Shown here: piece by piece, positions 1 to 8,647 of the stretch | How the letters are laid out: each line of letters begins with the position of its first letter | Numbering within the stretch: the first letter of the stretch is position 1 | Source of the DNA: Nanobdellota archaeon | GTDB lineage: Archaea; Nanobdellota; Nanobdellia; Woesearchaeales; GW2011-AR9 | DNA: 32,875 nt | Reading direction: 5' to 3' | NCBI GenBank assembly: GCA_018812765.1 | Contig: JAHJDB010000041.1 | Location: 1 to 32,875 of the forward strand | Program-made: the position numbers and the translations under genes | Notes under the pieces: model-generated | Databases searched by the model: none | What the model was told of the DNA's origin: nothing | What the model saw: the letters and a program-made list of their open reading frames with translations, nothing else

Positions 1-216
1 CTTAACTTAATGACATTGGCTTGCTCCGTTGGGTAGTCGGTTTTCAGGATTTCTCTTTTATTATTGTTTTTATGATTGTTTTTTTCATCATAGTTAATTA
101 GTTCATGTATTTAGCTTACCATTAACTTCTTTAAATTAATTATTTTTTATCAACAAGAAAAATAAGAACTATCTTGAACTTTTTGAAAAATCTAAAAGAA
201 AAATAAAACTAAGTCC

Positions 217-3200
217 TTAACCACATCCCCCTGAAGAGGTTCCACAAATCTCACAGATTTGACAGGTTCCAGACTGCTTAAACTGAGAGGCACCGCAGTT
301 AGTGCATTTCTCTTCAGTAGATTTTTCTTCAAAAATTCTAGTGGCATTTCTTTTGAGACTTTCGGGGGTAGTCCCTGGAATAGATTCTTCTCTAAATTCT
401 TGCAGAAAAGAACCTAGTTCAGATATTAAAGGGTTACCTTGGACATTTAAACTCTGTACCGCTATAATTGCTGGAGCCATTCCATTTTTAAGGTGTAAAT
501 TTACTGAACCTATTAAAGCATCCATCATCGACCGGTTGATAGGAGTTAAGCCATCCAGGGAATAATTGACCTTGCTTATTTTTCCAGAATTCATCTCTGC
601 AGAAAAGATTAGATCTCGAGGACCGACCTTAACTTTCCGTTTGATTATTTCTTTAACCGGCTCTTCTTTCTCATCAAGAACATCTTTCAATTCAGGAGCT
701 TTTTCAAGCGTAGTGTTTAAAGGCTGGCTAAGCTTACATCCATCTCTGTAAAGTGCAACAGCTTTGATCATCATGGTCCAAGCATCAAAATAGGTTTTTT
801 TAATCTGTTCAACAGTCCATTCTTCAGGCATGTTTACAGTTTTAGATATCGCTCCAGAGACAAACGGCTGTACTGCTGCCATCATCTTTAAATGTCCGTA
901 AGGATGAATGTATCTTGTTCCTTTGCTGCCACACCTGTTGGCACAGTCAAAGACCGGGAAATGCTCTTCTTTTAAATGAGGTGCACCTTCCAAAGTCATG
1001 GTTCCACAGACATATTCGTTTGCTTTAGAGATTTTTTCTTCACTGAAGTCTTCAAGCAATCCATTAAAAGCATATCTTAGATCCATTGCACTCTTCAAAC
1101 TTTTTTCAGCTTCTTCAATCTTTTTGATGCCGGCCCCTTTTTTTAGCAAGGATTCCGTGTTGATGTCAGGACAGCCTTGAAGTGTGCCATGGCCTAAACA
1201 ATAAGCTTCAATCTCTTTAATCTGTTGATCGGTGTATCCTAACGTCTTTAAGGCTGGGGGAACTGATTTGTTTACCAACTTTAGCATCCCTCCGCCAGCT
1301 AATTTCTTGAATTTAACTAAAGCATAGTCTGGTTCGACTCCGGTAGTGTCACAGTCCATGACGAAAGAGATAGTTCCTGTCGGAGCTAACACCGTCACTT
1401 GAGCATTTCTGTATCCATATTCTTTACCTAAAAGAAGAGCTTTATCCCAGGAATCATGGACTGCTTCCAAAAGTTCAGCAAGACATTTTTCTTGATCTAA
1501 AGGTATTGGTTTAACAGTCAAACCTTCGTAATCATCAAAACCATAAGCGGCGCTACGATGGTTGCGGATGACTCTTAACATGCTTTCCTTATTTTCTCCG
1601 TATCTTTCAAAAGGTCCTAAGACTGAAGCTAACTCGGCAGAAGCAGCATAACTATCTCCGGTCATAATTGCTGTCAACGCTCCAGCGATAGTTCTTCCTT
1701 TATCACTATCATAAGGAACCCCTTGTAGCATCAATAGACAGCCGATGTTAGCATACCCTAAACCTAAAGTTCTATATTCATAACTTTTCAGAGCAACTTC
1801 TTCCGAAGGGAAGTGAGCCATTAACACGGAAATTTCCAAGGCAATGGTCCATAATCTTATAGCATGCCTGTATCCCGAGATATCAAATCTACCGTCAGCA
1901 TAAAACTTAGCTAAATTAATCGATGCTAAATTACAAGCAGTATCATCTAAAAACATGTATTCGCTGCAGGGATTAGAACCATTAATCTTACCCCCGGCAG
2001 GACAGGTATGCCATTCGTTGATGGTTGTATCAAACTGTACTCCTGGATCAGCAGAAGCCCAAGCACAATAACCTACTTCGTCCCATAATCCTTCTGCAGA
2101 AACTGTAGTCATTATTTCTCCAGTAGTTCTTGCTTTCAAGCCCCATTCTTTTCCTTCTTGCAGAGCTTCAAAAAATTCGTTAGGAATTCTCACAGAATTA
2201 TTACTGTTCTGTCCAGAAACAGTAACGTAAGCTTCAGATTCATAGTGAGTATCGAACTCTTGTAATGGTAATTCATAACCTTGTTTAGCTAGATCTAAGG
2301 CTCTTACAAGATAATTTATCGGTATTCTTCCTTCAGCAGCTTCCTTGATGGCTTTACGGACTTCTTTATCTTCTAAAGGATTTTCTTTATTCTTTGCTAA
2401 CTTGATTAGCTTAGATAATCTTTCTTTCAAGATTTTACTTCCGGCGACCAAGGAAGCAACTTTCTCTTCTTCTCTGACTTTCCACCAAATGAAATCTTGG
2501 ATTTCTGGATGGTCCAGGTCTAAGCTGACCATCTTGGCAGCTCTTCGAGTAGTTCCTCCGGATTTTACCGAACCAGCAGCATAGTCAAAGATTTTTAGGA
2601 AGCTCATCAATCCCGAACTGGAGCCTCCGCCAGACAGGATTTCTCCTTTTCCTCTTAAAGTAGAAAAATTACTTCCTGAACCACTTCCGTACTTAAATAC
2701 TCTTGCTTCTTTGGTTAATAGATTGAAGATGCCTCCTTTACCGACTAGATCATCATTAATCTTTTGGATAAAACAGGCATGAGGCTGATTTCTGGTATAA
2801 GCATCTTTTGAATATTCTAATTTTTTAGTTGCTGGATCAACATAACTGTGGCCTTGAGCCGGTCCGGTGATCCCATAAGCCCAATTTAATCCTGTTGAGA
2901 ACCATTGCGGGGAATTTGGAGCAGCATATTGGTTAATAATCATATAGACCATTTCTTCATAAAATACAGTGGCATCTTCCGGAGTGGAAAAATATCCATA
3001 CCTTTCTCCCCAACGTCTCCAACATCCAGCGATACGGTGAGCTACTTGTTTGATGCTGGTTTCACTTCCAGTTATTACTTTTCCATTTTCATCTAATAAT
3101 AATTCTCCTTCATCATTCTTTAGAGGCACTCCTGCTTTTCTGAAATATTTCTGGGCGAGAATGTCTGTGGCAGTCTGGCTCCAGAAAGCAGGAACTTCTA

Positions 3201-3363
3201 CATCATCCATACTAAATACAAATGATCCATCCGGATTTCTGATGCTTGAAGACCTTTTCTCGTAAGTGCACATTTCAAATGGACTTACACCTGCTTTAGT
3301 AAAGTGTCTAAGTATCTGAAGCCCTTTTTTTTGTGATAAAGTTTCTTGTTCCATTTTATACAA
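217..3363 (-). CDS. nrdJ: Adenosylcobalamin-dependent (class II) ribonucleoside-diphosphate reductase
   Basis: 1048-aa ORF with RNR motifs NPCSEYMFLDDTACNLASINL and APTGTISFVMDCDTTGVEPDYALV, and a Cys-rich C-terminal tail CTNCGASQFKQSGTCQICEICG typical of NrdJ. Confidence 0.95.
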   Translation of the reverse strand: MYKMEQETLSQKKGLQILRHFTKAGVSPFEMCTYEKRSSSIRNPDGSFVFSMDDVEVPAFWSQTATDILAQKYFRKAGVPLKNDEGELLLDENGKVITGSETSIKQVAHRIAGCWRRWGERYGYFSTPEDATVFYEEMVYMIINQYAAPNSPQWFSTGLNWAYGITGPAQGHSYVDPATKKLEYSKDAYTRNQPHACFIQKINDDLVGKGGIFNLLTKEARVFKYGSGSGSNFSTLRGKGEILSGGGSSSGLMSFLKIFDYAAGSVKSGGTTRRAAKMVSLDLDHPEIQDFIWWKVREEEKVASLVAGSKILKERLSKLIKLAKNKENPLEDKEVRKAIKEAAEGRIPINYLVRALDLAKQGYELPLQEFDTHYESEAYVTVSGQNSNNSVRIPNEFFEALQEGKEWGLKARTTGEIMTTVSAEGLWDEVGYCAWASADPGVQFDTTINEWHTCPAGGKINGSNPCSEYMFLDDTACNLASINLAKFYADGRFDISGYRHAIRLWTIALEISVLMAHFPSEEVALKSYEYRTLGLGYANIGCLLMLQGVPYDSDKGRTIAGALTAIMTGDSYAASAELASVLGPFERYGENKESMLRVIRNHRSAAYGFDDYEGLTVKPIPLDQEKCLAELLEAVHDSWDKALLLGKEYGYRNAQVTVLAPTGTISFVMDCDTTGVEPDYALVKFKKLAGGGMLKLVNKSVPPALKTLGYTDQQIKEIEAYCLGHGTLQGCPDINTESLLKKGAGIKKIEEAEKSLKSAMDLRYAFNGLLEDFSEEKISKANEYVCGTMTLEGAPHLKEEHFPVFDCANRCGSKGTRYIHPYGHLKMMAAVQPFVSGAISKTVNMPEEWTVEQIKKTYFDAWTMMIKAVALYRDGCKLSQPLNTTLEKAPELKDVLDEKEEPVKEIIKRKVKVGPRDLIFSAEMNSGKISKVNYSLDGLTPINRSMMDALIGSVNLHLKNGMAPAIIAVQSLNVQGNPLISELGSFLQEFREESIPGTTPESLKRNATRIFEEKSTEEKCTNCGASQFKQSGTCQICEICGTSSGGCG

Positions 3364-3623
3364 CCCCTTTTTTATAATAAATAATATTTAAATGATATTT
3401 AGATGATGTTATCTTGTCTTAAAAGTAAAAACATCCTTCACCTCTTTGAATGTTTCTACCTAAACAACCCCCGTTTTGATGGTACTTTTCTTAATCTATT
3501 TAAATGTTTTTTACTACTGAGAAATATGGTTTCTAGTGACCGATAGATTATTAAAAGTTTTGAGTAATGATTACGGATAAAGGCCATTAATAAGAAGCAG
3601 ATGATTAATAAGTTAAGATGTTT

Positions 3624-4304
3624 TTACTGAAATATTTTTTCTTTATCCTTATCATTCAAAAACCGATATCTCTTTTCTTCTAAATCTCCTAAACCTAATT
3701 TTCCTACTCTTACCCTTTGTAAAAAAAGTACTTTGAACCCTAAAGCAGAAAAGATTCTTCTGATGATGCGGTTTCTGCCTTCATGGATAGTAACTTCTAG
3801 GAGATTATTTGCTAATAATTTCACTTTTGCCGGGGCAGTCATTCCGTCTTCCAGATCAACACCTTTTTCAATTTGATTAATCTCTTTATTTTTGATTGGT
3901 TTTTCAATTTCTACTAAGTAAGTCTTTTTTATTTCATGTCGGGGATGCATAATCTGGTTGGCAAAGTCTCCATCATTTGTCAACAGAAGTAGACCGGTAG
4001 TATTGTAATCTAGTCTGCCGATAGGGAAGACTCTTTCTTTAATTTTGATATAGTCCATGACCGTTTTATATCGTTCGTCCGTTAAGGCAGTAACGCAGCC
4101 AGGGGGCTTATTGAAAATCAGATATACTTTTTTTTCTTTTCTTAAAGGTTTATTATCAACTAGAATTTGATCTTCTTCAGAAGCCTTGTCACCGATAGTG
4201 ATAACTTTTCCGTTAACTTTCACTCTTTCTTCTTGGATAAGCTCTTCTGCTTTTCTTCTGGAACAATATCCATAATTGCTTAATAGTTTCTGTACTCTTT
4301 GCAT
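3624..4304 (-). CDS. RsuA/RluB-family rRNA pseudouridine synthase
   Basis: N-terminal S4-like domain (RVQKLLSNYGYCSRRKAEELIQEERVKVNG) and catalytic motif IGRLDYNTTGLLLLTNDGD. Confidence 0.92.
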   Translation of the reverse strand: MQRVQKLLSNYGYCSRRKAEELIQEERVKVNGKVITIGDKASEEDQILVDNKPLRKEKKVYLIFNKPPGCVTALTDERYKTVMDYIKIKERVFPIGRLDYNTTGLLLLTNDGDFANQIMHPRHEIKKTYLVEIEKPIKNKEINQIEKGVDLEDGMTAPAKVKLLANNLLEVTIHEGRNRIIRRIFSALGFKVLFLQRVRVGKLGLGDLEEKRYRFLNDKDKEKIFQ

Positions 4305-4406
4305 AGGGTTAATTAATAAGTATCTAATATAAATTTTACTGAATTAGGATTTCATATTAGCCCTTAAACCTATAACATTTAAATATCTTTAAAAAATTCT
4401 TATAAT

Positions 4407-4922
4407 ATGTTGTTAATAATATTAAAGAGCCTTTATTTTTTCTTACCAGCATATTTTGCTAATATGGCTCCGGTTTTGTTAAGATGGATTCCGATCTTAG
4501 AGAAGCCCGTTAACGAAGAGCTGTTTGGAAAAAATAAGACCTGGCGGGGAATCCTGGTAGCTATTATTATAGGCTCTTTTGTTTTTTCAATCCAGAAAAT
4601 CTTATATGCAGTTGGGTTTCAAACCCTTTCCTTGATCAATTATAATGATTTTTCTCCTTTATTAGGTTTATTGTTAGGTTTAGGAGCGATACTTGGTGAC
4701 ATGATCAAAAGCTATTACAAAAGAAAACATCAGATTAAAGCCGGTAAACCGTGGTTATTTTGGGATCAGATCGATTTTGTGCTTGGCGGACTGATTCTGA
4801 GCTTGTTGATATACGTTCCACCGCCAGAAGTGGTTTTAATTATCTTGGTCTTTAGTCCGTTGTTACATTTGCTCGTAAATTATATCGGCTACTTGTTAAA
4901 GATCAGAGATGTAAAATATTAA
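4407..4922 (+). CDS. carS: CDP-2,3-bis-(O-geranylgeranyl)-sn-glycerol synthase (CarS/DUF46)
   Basis: Multi-TM protein with GKNKTWRG, LGDMIKSYYKRKHQIKAGKPWLFWDQIDFVLGG; TATA-like catttaaatat upstream. Confidence 0.88.
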   Translation: MLLIILKSLYFFLPAYFANMAPVLLRWIPILEKPVNEELFGKNKTWRGILVAIIIGSFVFSIQKILYAVGFQTLSLINYNDFSPLLGLLLGLGAILGDMIKSYYKRKHQIKAGKPWLFWDQIDFVLGGLILSLLIYVPPPEVVLIILVFSPLLHLLVNYIGYLLKIRDVKY

Positions 4923-4932
4923 GAGGTAAAAA

Positions 4933-5436
4933 ATGTTGATAGATCGTGTTTTGGACAGTGAAAAGACAGTAAAAATAATAGATATAGTATCTTCTCTTAA
5001 AGATTATAGCTGGGTCTTTCAGAAGAGTTTCTCTTTTACAAAGAACGAAGAAAAAGAATTTACTTATTATGTTAATAATGAAGTGCTTTCTTGGCATGAA
5101 GCAATATTAAAAGTCAAAGGAGTAGATTTTAAGAAGATTAATCTTCCTCCCCTTTCACAATATCTTCTGCCCATATTGGTTGATATGAACTACGAGGGGA
5201 TGTTTGGAACCGAGATCATCAAGTCCGGATTTGATTATGCTTTCGTGACTTCTACTAACGTTTCAAAAGGAATGCGTCTGGTAAATCTGCTTAGATCCGA
5301 TGATGACCATTTTCGCCTGTACGGGGTTAACGTGAAATATCCTTTGTTAAGAGATGGTGCTAGTGAGGAAGAGATTACGAGTTCAAGCATCTCTCAGAAC
5401 ATCTTAATTTCCGGACTGGTAACCTTGTTAAAATAA
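4933..5436 (+). CDS. Hypothetical protein
   Basis: 167-aa ORF 10 bp after carS, with an SD-like aagaggt upstream; no family recognised. Confidence 0.7.
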   Translation: MLIDRVLDSEKTVKIIDIVSSLKDYSWVFQKSFSFTKNEEKEFTYYVNNEVLSWHEAILKVKGVDFKKINLPPLSQYLLPILVDMNYEGMFGTEIIKSGFDYAFVTSTNVSKGMRLVNLLRSDDDHFRLYGVNVKYPLLRDGASEEEITSSSISQNILISGLVTLLK

Positions 5437-5524
5437 GGCAGTTTCAGAAAACAGTTTTTTTGCCAGTTTTTTTAATCTTTAGCAGAACGATCAGAAAAAT
5501 AAAGTCTTTAATCAGATCTTTAAA

Positions 5525-5746
5525 CTATAAGCCCATGTTTCCGGTACTCAAATCCATCAATATACCTTCTAATTCGTATTGTTTCCCTTCTTCACAGAAT
5601 TCGTAAGGGCTTTTACCTAGTCTTTTATTAAAATCATAAAACCAACGAACCAAGTCTTCTTTATTAGGAAAATAAGCATCAAGAACCTTACTTAAGTCTG
5701 TTCCGGCAGTTTGGTATACATCATCTATCTTATTATATTGATCCAT
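5525..5746 (-). CDS. Small protein resembling the Xre/MbcA/ParS antitoxin toxin-binding domain (DUF2384-like)
   Basis: LVRWFYDFNKRLGKSPYEFCEEGKQYELEGILMDLSTGNMG resembles the W-x-L-G-x-SP-x-E-L domain core; weak by-eye match. Confidence 0.45.
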   Translation of the reverse strand: MDQYNKIDDVYQTAGTDLSKVLDAYFPNKEDLVRWFYDFNKRLGKSPYEFCEEGKQYELEGILMDLSTGNMGL

Positions 5747-5787
5747 AATTTGACAAAATTAAAACAACTATTTAAATCTATTTTTTA

Positions 5788-6354
5788 TTACTTAAATCTA
5801 TTTCTTTTATTAACTAACCAGCTAATCTCTTTAACCAAAGAATAGATGACAATAGCTCCGGCTATAAAATAACTGCCTATCAATAAAGTAATCTTAGTGG
5901 GCATTAGAGGAAAAAGAATTATTATCAATGTACCTAAATAGGTCGTTCTCAGGAAATATATCGGAGATTTAGCTTTAGAAAGAAGATGGATCATCACAGT
6001 CACTAAAAATAGTCCAGCAACAAAATAAGGATAATAATCTTGTAGATACCATCCTAACTTAATTAATATAAGGAAAGTGATTAATGAATCTGTAGACAAG
6101 TCAAAATATTTACCAAACTCGCTTGTTTTTGAAATTCTGGCGATCAAGCCGTCTAACCCATCAGCTAAGAGGTGCAGGATAGCAAACAATACAAACAACA
6201 CATAATTTGAGAAAAGAAAAAAAATTGCCGTTAATCCAAACAATAAAGATAAGGACGTCATCATGTTTGCGCTAATCCCTAATTGATGTAATCGTCTAGC
6301 TGTTCCGGAAAATTTTTTAGTCCTGAATTTTCGGGATTTTTCTATAACTTCCAT
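5788..6354 (-). CDS. CDP-alcohol phosphatidyltransferase family membrane protein
   Basis: ADGLDGLIARISKTSEFGKYFDLSTDSL matches DGx2ARx8Gx3Dx3D, with a conservative S in the last block (D-x-STD). Confidence 0.85.
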   Translation of the reverse strand: MEVIEKSRKFRTKKFSGTARRLHQLGISANMMTSLSLLFGLTAIFFLFSNYVLFVLFAILHLLADGLDGLIARISKTSEFGKYFDLSTDSLITFLILIKLGWYLQDYYPYFVAGLFLVTVMIHLLSKAKSPIYFLRTTYLGTLIIILFPLMPTKITLLIGSYFIAGAIVIYSLVKEISWLVNKRNRFK

Positions 6355-6406
6355 TTTTAATTTATTGTCCGTAATATATATAAAGAAACTCTATAAAAAT
6401 GTTCCT

Positions 6407-6673
6407 ATGTATCAGTTGGAGTTAAATAAAGCAATCGAACAGATTAAGGAGAGCAAAGCCAAGACTGTTTGCATCCAATTACCGGATGGTCTAAAGAGCA
6501 AATCTAAAGAGATTGTCGATGAGCTTGAATCTAAAACCAAAGCAACCGTATTGATTTGGTTAGGTAGCAATTTTGGCTCTTGCGACATACCTTTAGGTTT
6601 AGAACGGTTAAAAGTAGACTTTTTAATCTGTTGGGGCCACAATCAATTTCATAAGAAGGAGGAAGGCTGGTAA
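6407..6673 (+). CDS. dph2: Diphthamide synthase subunit Dph2, N-terminal part (interrupted gene)
   Basis: IQLPDGLKSKSKEIVDEL...WLGSNFGSCDIPLGLERLKVDFLICWGHNQF carries the first Fe-S Cys region of Dph2; the frame closes at taa 6671-6673. Likely start ATG 6407, downstream of a TATA-like atatatata. Confidence 0.75.
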   Translation: MYQLELNKAIEQIKESKAKTVCIQLPDGLKSKSKEIVDELESKTKATVLIWLGSNFGSCDIPLGLERLKVDFLICWGHNQFHKKEEGW

Positions 6674-6687
6674 GCTATTATTGTAAG

Positions 6688-7401
6688 ATGAAAACCTTGT
6701 TCTTAGATGCACCTTACGCAGGGCTAGTTGAACTATCTCCGGAAACTTTAGACTATTTGATTAAAAAAGGTTATAAAAAAGTAGGCTTATATGCTTCTGT
6801 TCAGTTTGTAAATCGTTTAGAAGAAATAAAAAAACAGTTAGAAAGGAATAAGATTAAAGCTTTAACTTCAAGACCAGATAGAGCTCATGTTGAATCTCAA
6901 CTTTTGGGGTGTAATGTTCATGGTTTAAACTTAGAGGGAGATGTTGATTGTTACCTCTACGTCGGAGACGGGAAATTTCATCCCTTAGCTTTAGTTTACT
7001 CTCAGAAGAAAGGACAGAAAGAAGTAGTTTGCGACGACCCCTTAAGCCGGAAAATGAGCTTATTATCTCGGGAAAAGGTTAAGACAACCTTAAAGAAGTA
7101 TAAATCTTTTTTGATGAAGTTCTTGACAGCAAAAATTGTCGGAATAATTATCACTCTTAAGCCTGGACAAGAGCATTATGCTTTTAGTCAGAAACTTAAA
7201 GAAAAGTATCCGGACAAGAGGTTTTATTACTTTATTGATAATAATATTTCTTTTGAGCAGTTAGAGAATTTTCCTTTTGTAGATGTTTGGGTCAATACGG
7301 CTTGTCCCAGGATTGCTTTAGAAGAGCAAGATAAATTTCTGAAAGGAGTCATTAATTTGAATGATGCTTTGAATGCTAATGAAGTTTTAGCAGGTTTTTG
7401 A
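6688..7401 (+). CDS. dph2: Diphthamide synthase subunit Dph2, C-terminal part (different frame)
   Basis: Contains second and third Cys regions (QLLGCNVHGL, VNTACPRIAL); continues the Dph2 homology in the -1 frame relative to the upstream ORF. Confidence 0.75.
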   Translation: MKTLFLDAPYAGLVELSPETLDYLIKKGYKKVGLYASVQFVNRLEEIKKQLERNKIKALTSRPDRAHVESQLLGCNVHGLNLEGDVDCYLYVGDGKFHPLALVYSQKKGQKEVVCDDPLSRKMSLLSREKVKTTLKKYKSFLMKFLTAKIVGIIITLKPGQEHYAFSQKLKEKYPDKRFYYFIDNNISFEQLENFPFVDVWVNTACPRIALEEQDKFLKGVINLNDALNANEVLAGF

Positions 7402-7489
7402 CTATTTCTGTGGTAATGCTTGTAGCTTGCTGTGATGATATGGTTTTTGGTGGGTTAGATTTATATACAATTAGATTTTTTAAATTAAA

Positions 7490-7984
7490 ATGTCAGAAAG
7501 ATTTTCTTCATCTCAGTTTGTGATTAAGTCTTCTCCGGAAGCGGTACAGTTTCAATACGGGATGTCTGGTAGGATGGCTTTAGTTGGAGCAGGAGTTGGA
7601 GGCATAGGCCTGTGGGCGCAGGATTTTTTCGATAAGGCAATGGGTTCATATTCTTTAGGTTGGACCATAATGTATGGGAGCATTTCAGCTTGTGGTCTGC
7701 TACTGTCTGGAGCGGGAATTTTAAAAACTTACGTTGAATCAAACTTAACGACTATCATCGATAAAGAAAAGAGGATTATCAGAAAAGAGTTTAAGCTTTC
7801 GAAGATCGAAGAAAAGTATGCTTCGATAGACCGGATTGATGCTATCGATTTTGGGAACGGTATCGGACCGGTATACGTAAGAGGAAAACTTGAAAAGAGT
7901 AAAAAACTTGAACTCTTGATCGCTACTTTACAGAAAAATCCGCAACAGCTTAAGAAAGACCTCGTCAGCTATCTGAATGATTGA
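7490..7984 (+). CDS. Hypothetical membrane protein
   Basis: 164-aa ORF with two hydrophobic segments; TATA-like tttatata about 28 nt upstream of ATG. Confidence 0.65.
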   Translation: MSERFSSSQFVIKSSPEAVQFQYGMSGRMALVGAGVGGIGLWAQDFFDKAMGSYSLGWTIMYGSISACGLLLSGAGILKTYVESNLTTIIDKEKRIIRKEFKLSKIEEKYASIDRIDAIDFGNGIGPVYVRGKLEKSKKLELLIATLQKNPQQLKKDLVSYLND

Positions 7985-8103
7985 GGCTCTCGGTTCTTTT
8001 TTTTTAAGATAGGAATGCCGGTCGGAAAAATTGTTTTTTTAAACTGATCTTTATCTGCCCTTAAATTTCTCTCGTCGAATAACCGACGGTAAAAAAAAGA
8101 AAA

Positions 8104-8188
8104 GTTTAAATACTATAGTGGTTTCTTAAGAAACAGAAAACGCAAGGTTTTCTAAAATAAAACCATAAAAAGAGAGGTGTGGTAAATT
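8104..8188 (+). promoter_or_regulatory. Promoter/leader with TATA-like box, 14-bp palindrome, second inverted repeat and SD
   Basis: gtttaaatac TATA-like box; GTTTCTTAAGAAAC at 8121-8134; AGAAAAC-gcaag-GTTTTCT at 8135-8153; gagaggtg RBS before ATG 8189. Confidence 0.6.
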
Positions 8189-8530
8189 ATGGCAACAGTA
8201 GTATGTAAGAGTGGAGTTAAAAAAGAGTCAGGCTACCTATATTTCGTCGATAAAAAAGGGAATGTAGCAAGAGCTAAGATGAGCAGAGCCGGACGGAAAA
8301 CAGGAAAAGCCAAAATAGAAGTAGTGTCTAAATGCGGAATTAAGAAAGAATCTGGTTTCTTATACTTCGTCGACAAAAACGGTAACGTAGCTAAAGCAAG
8401 CATGGCTCGGGGCAGAAAAGCTGGCAAGAAAAAAGCAGCTAAGAAAAAGCCTGTTAAGAAAGCAGCTAAGAAAGTAGTTAAGAAAGCTAAGAAACCTGCC
8501 AAGAAAGCAGCTAAGAAGAAAAGAAGGTAA
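8189..8530 (+). CDS. Two-repeat small basic protein with lysine/alanine-rich histone-H1-like tail
   Basis: Repeats VVCKSGVKKESGYLYFVDKKGNVARAKMSRAG and VVSKCGIKKESGFLYFVDKNGNVAKASMARG, then KKKAAKKKPVKKAAKKVVKKAKKPAKKAAKKKRR. Confidence 0.85.
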   Translation: MATVVCKSGVKKESGYLYFVDKKGNVARAKMSRAGRKTGKAKIEVVSKCGIKKESGFLYFVDKNGNVAKASMARGRKAGKKKAAKKKPVKKAAKKVVKKAKKPAKKAAKKKRR

Positions 8531-8647
8531 AATTCTTTTTCTTTTTTCTGTTTTTTTTTGTTTTTATGTTCTGATGTTTTTATGTTCTTTTCATTGTTAT
8601 TTTAATGTAGCTATATTTTTATAAATTTTGACTATTTAAGGAGTTAT

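Noticed and set aside
2345-2584. Plus-strand ORFs inside nrdJ (302-565, 566-751, 998-1180, 2345-2584, 2905-3096, 3050-3265)
   Set aside because: Overlap a strongly supported gene on the other strand, with no recognisable domains or RBS.
217-3363. Intein in nrdJ (suspected from the 1048-aa length)
   Set aside because: No intein block A/F motifs; homology looks continuous and the length is within the range for large NrdJ proteins.
5437-5490. GGCA...TGCC plus T7 as an intrinsic terminator after 4933-5436
   Set aside because: Only a 4-bp stem with a large loop; T-tract alone may terminate in archaea, but the hairpin is not convincing.
6412-6642. 76-aa minus-strand ORF over dph2 5' part
   Set aside because: Antisense to recognised Dph2 motifs.
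6650-6675. Classical programmed -1 frameshift signal in dph2
   Set aside because: An SD-like AAGGAGG is present but no X-XXY-YYZ slippery heptamer; an indel or a real gene split is at least as likely, so recoding is not claimed.
8233-8502. 89-aa minus-strand ORF (MAGFLAFLTTFLAAFLTGFFLAAFFLPAFL...)
   Set aside because: It is the antisense of the lysine/alanine-rich gene; the hydrophobic repeats are just the complement of AAG/GCT codons.
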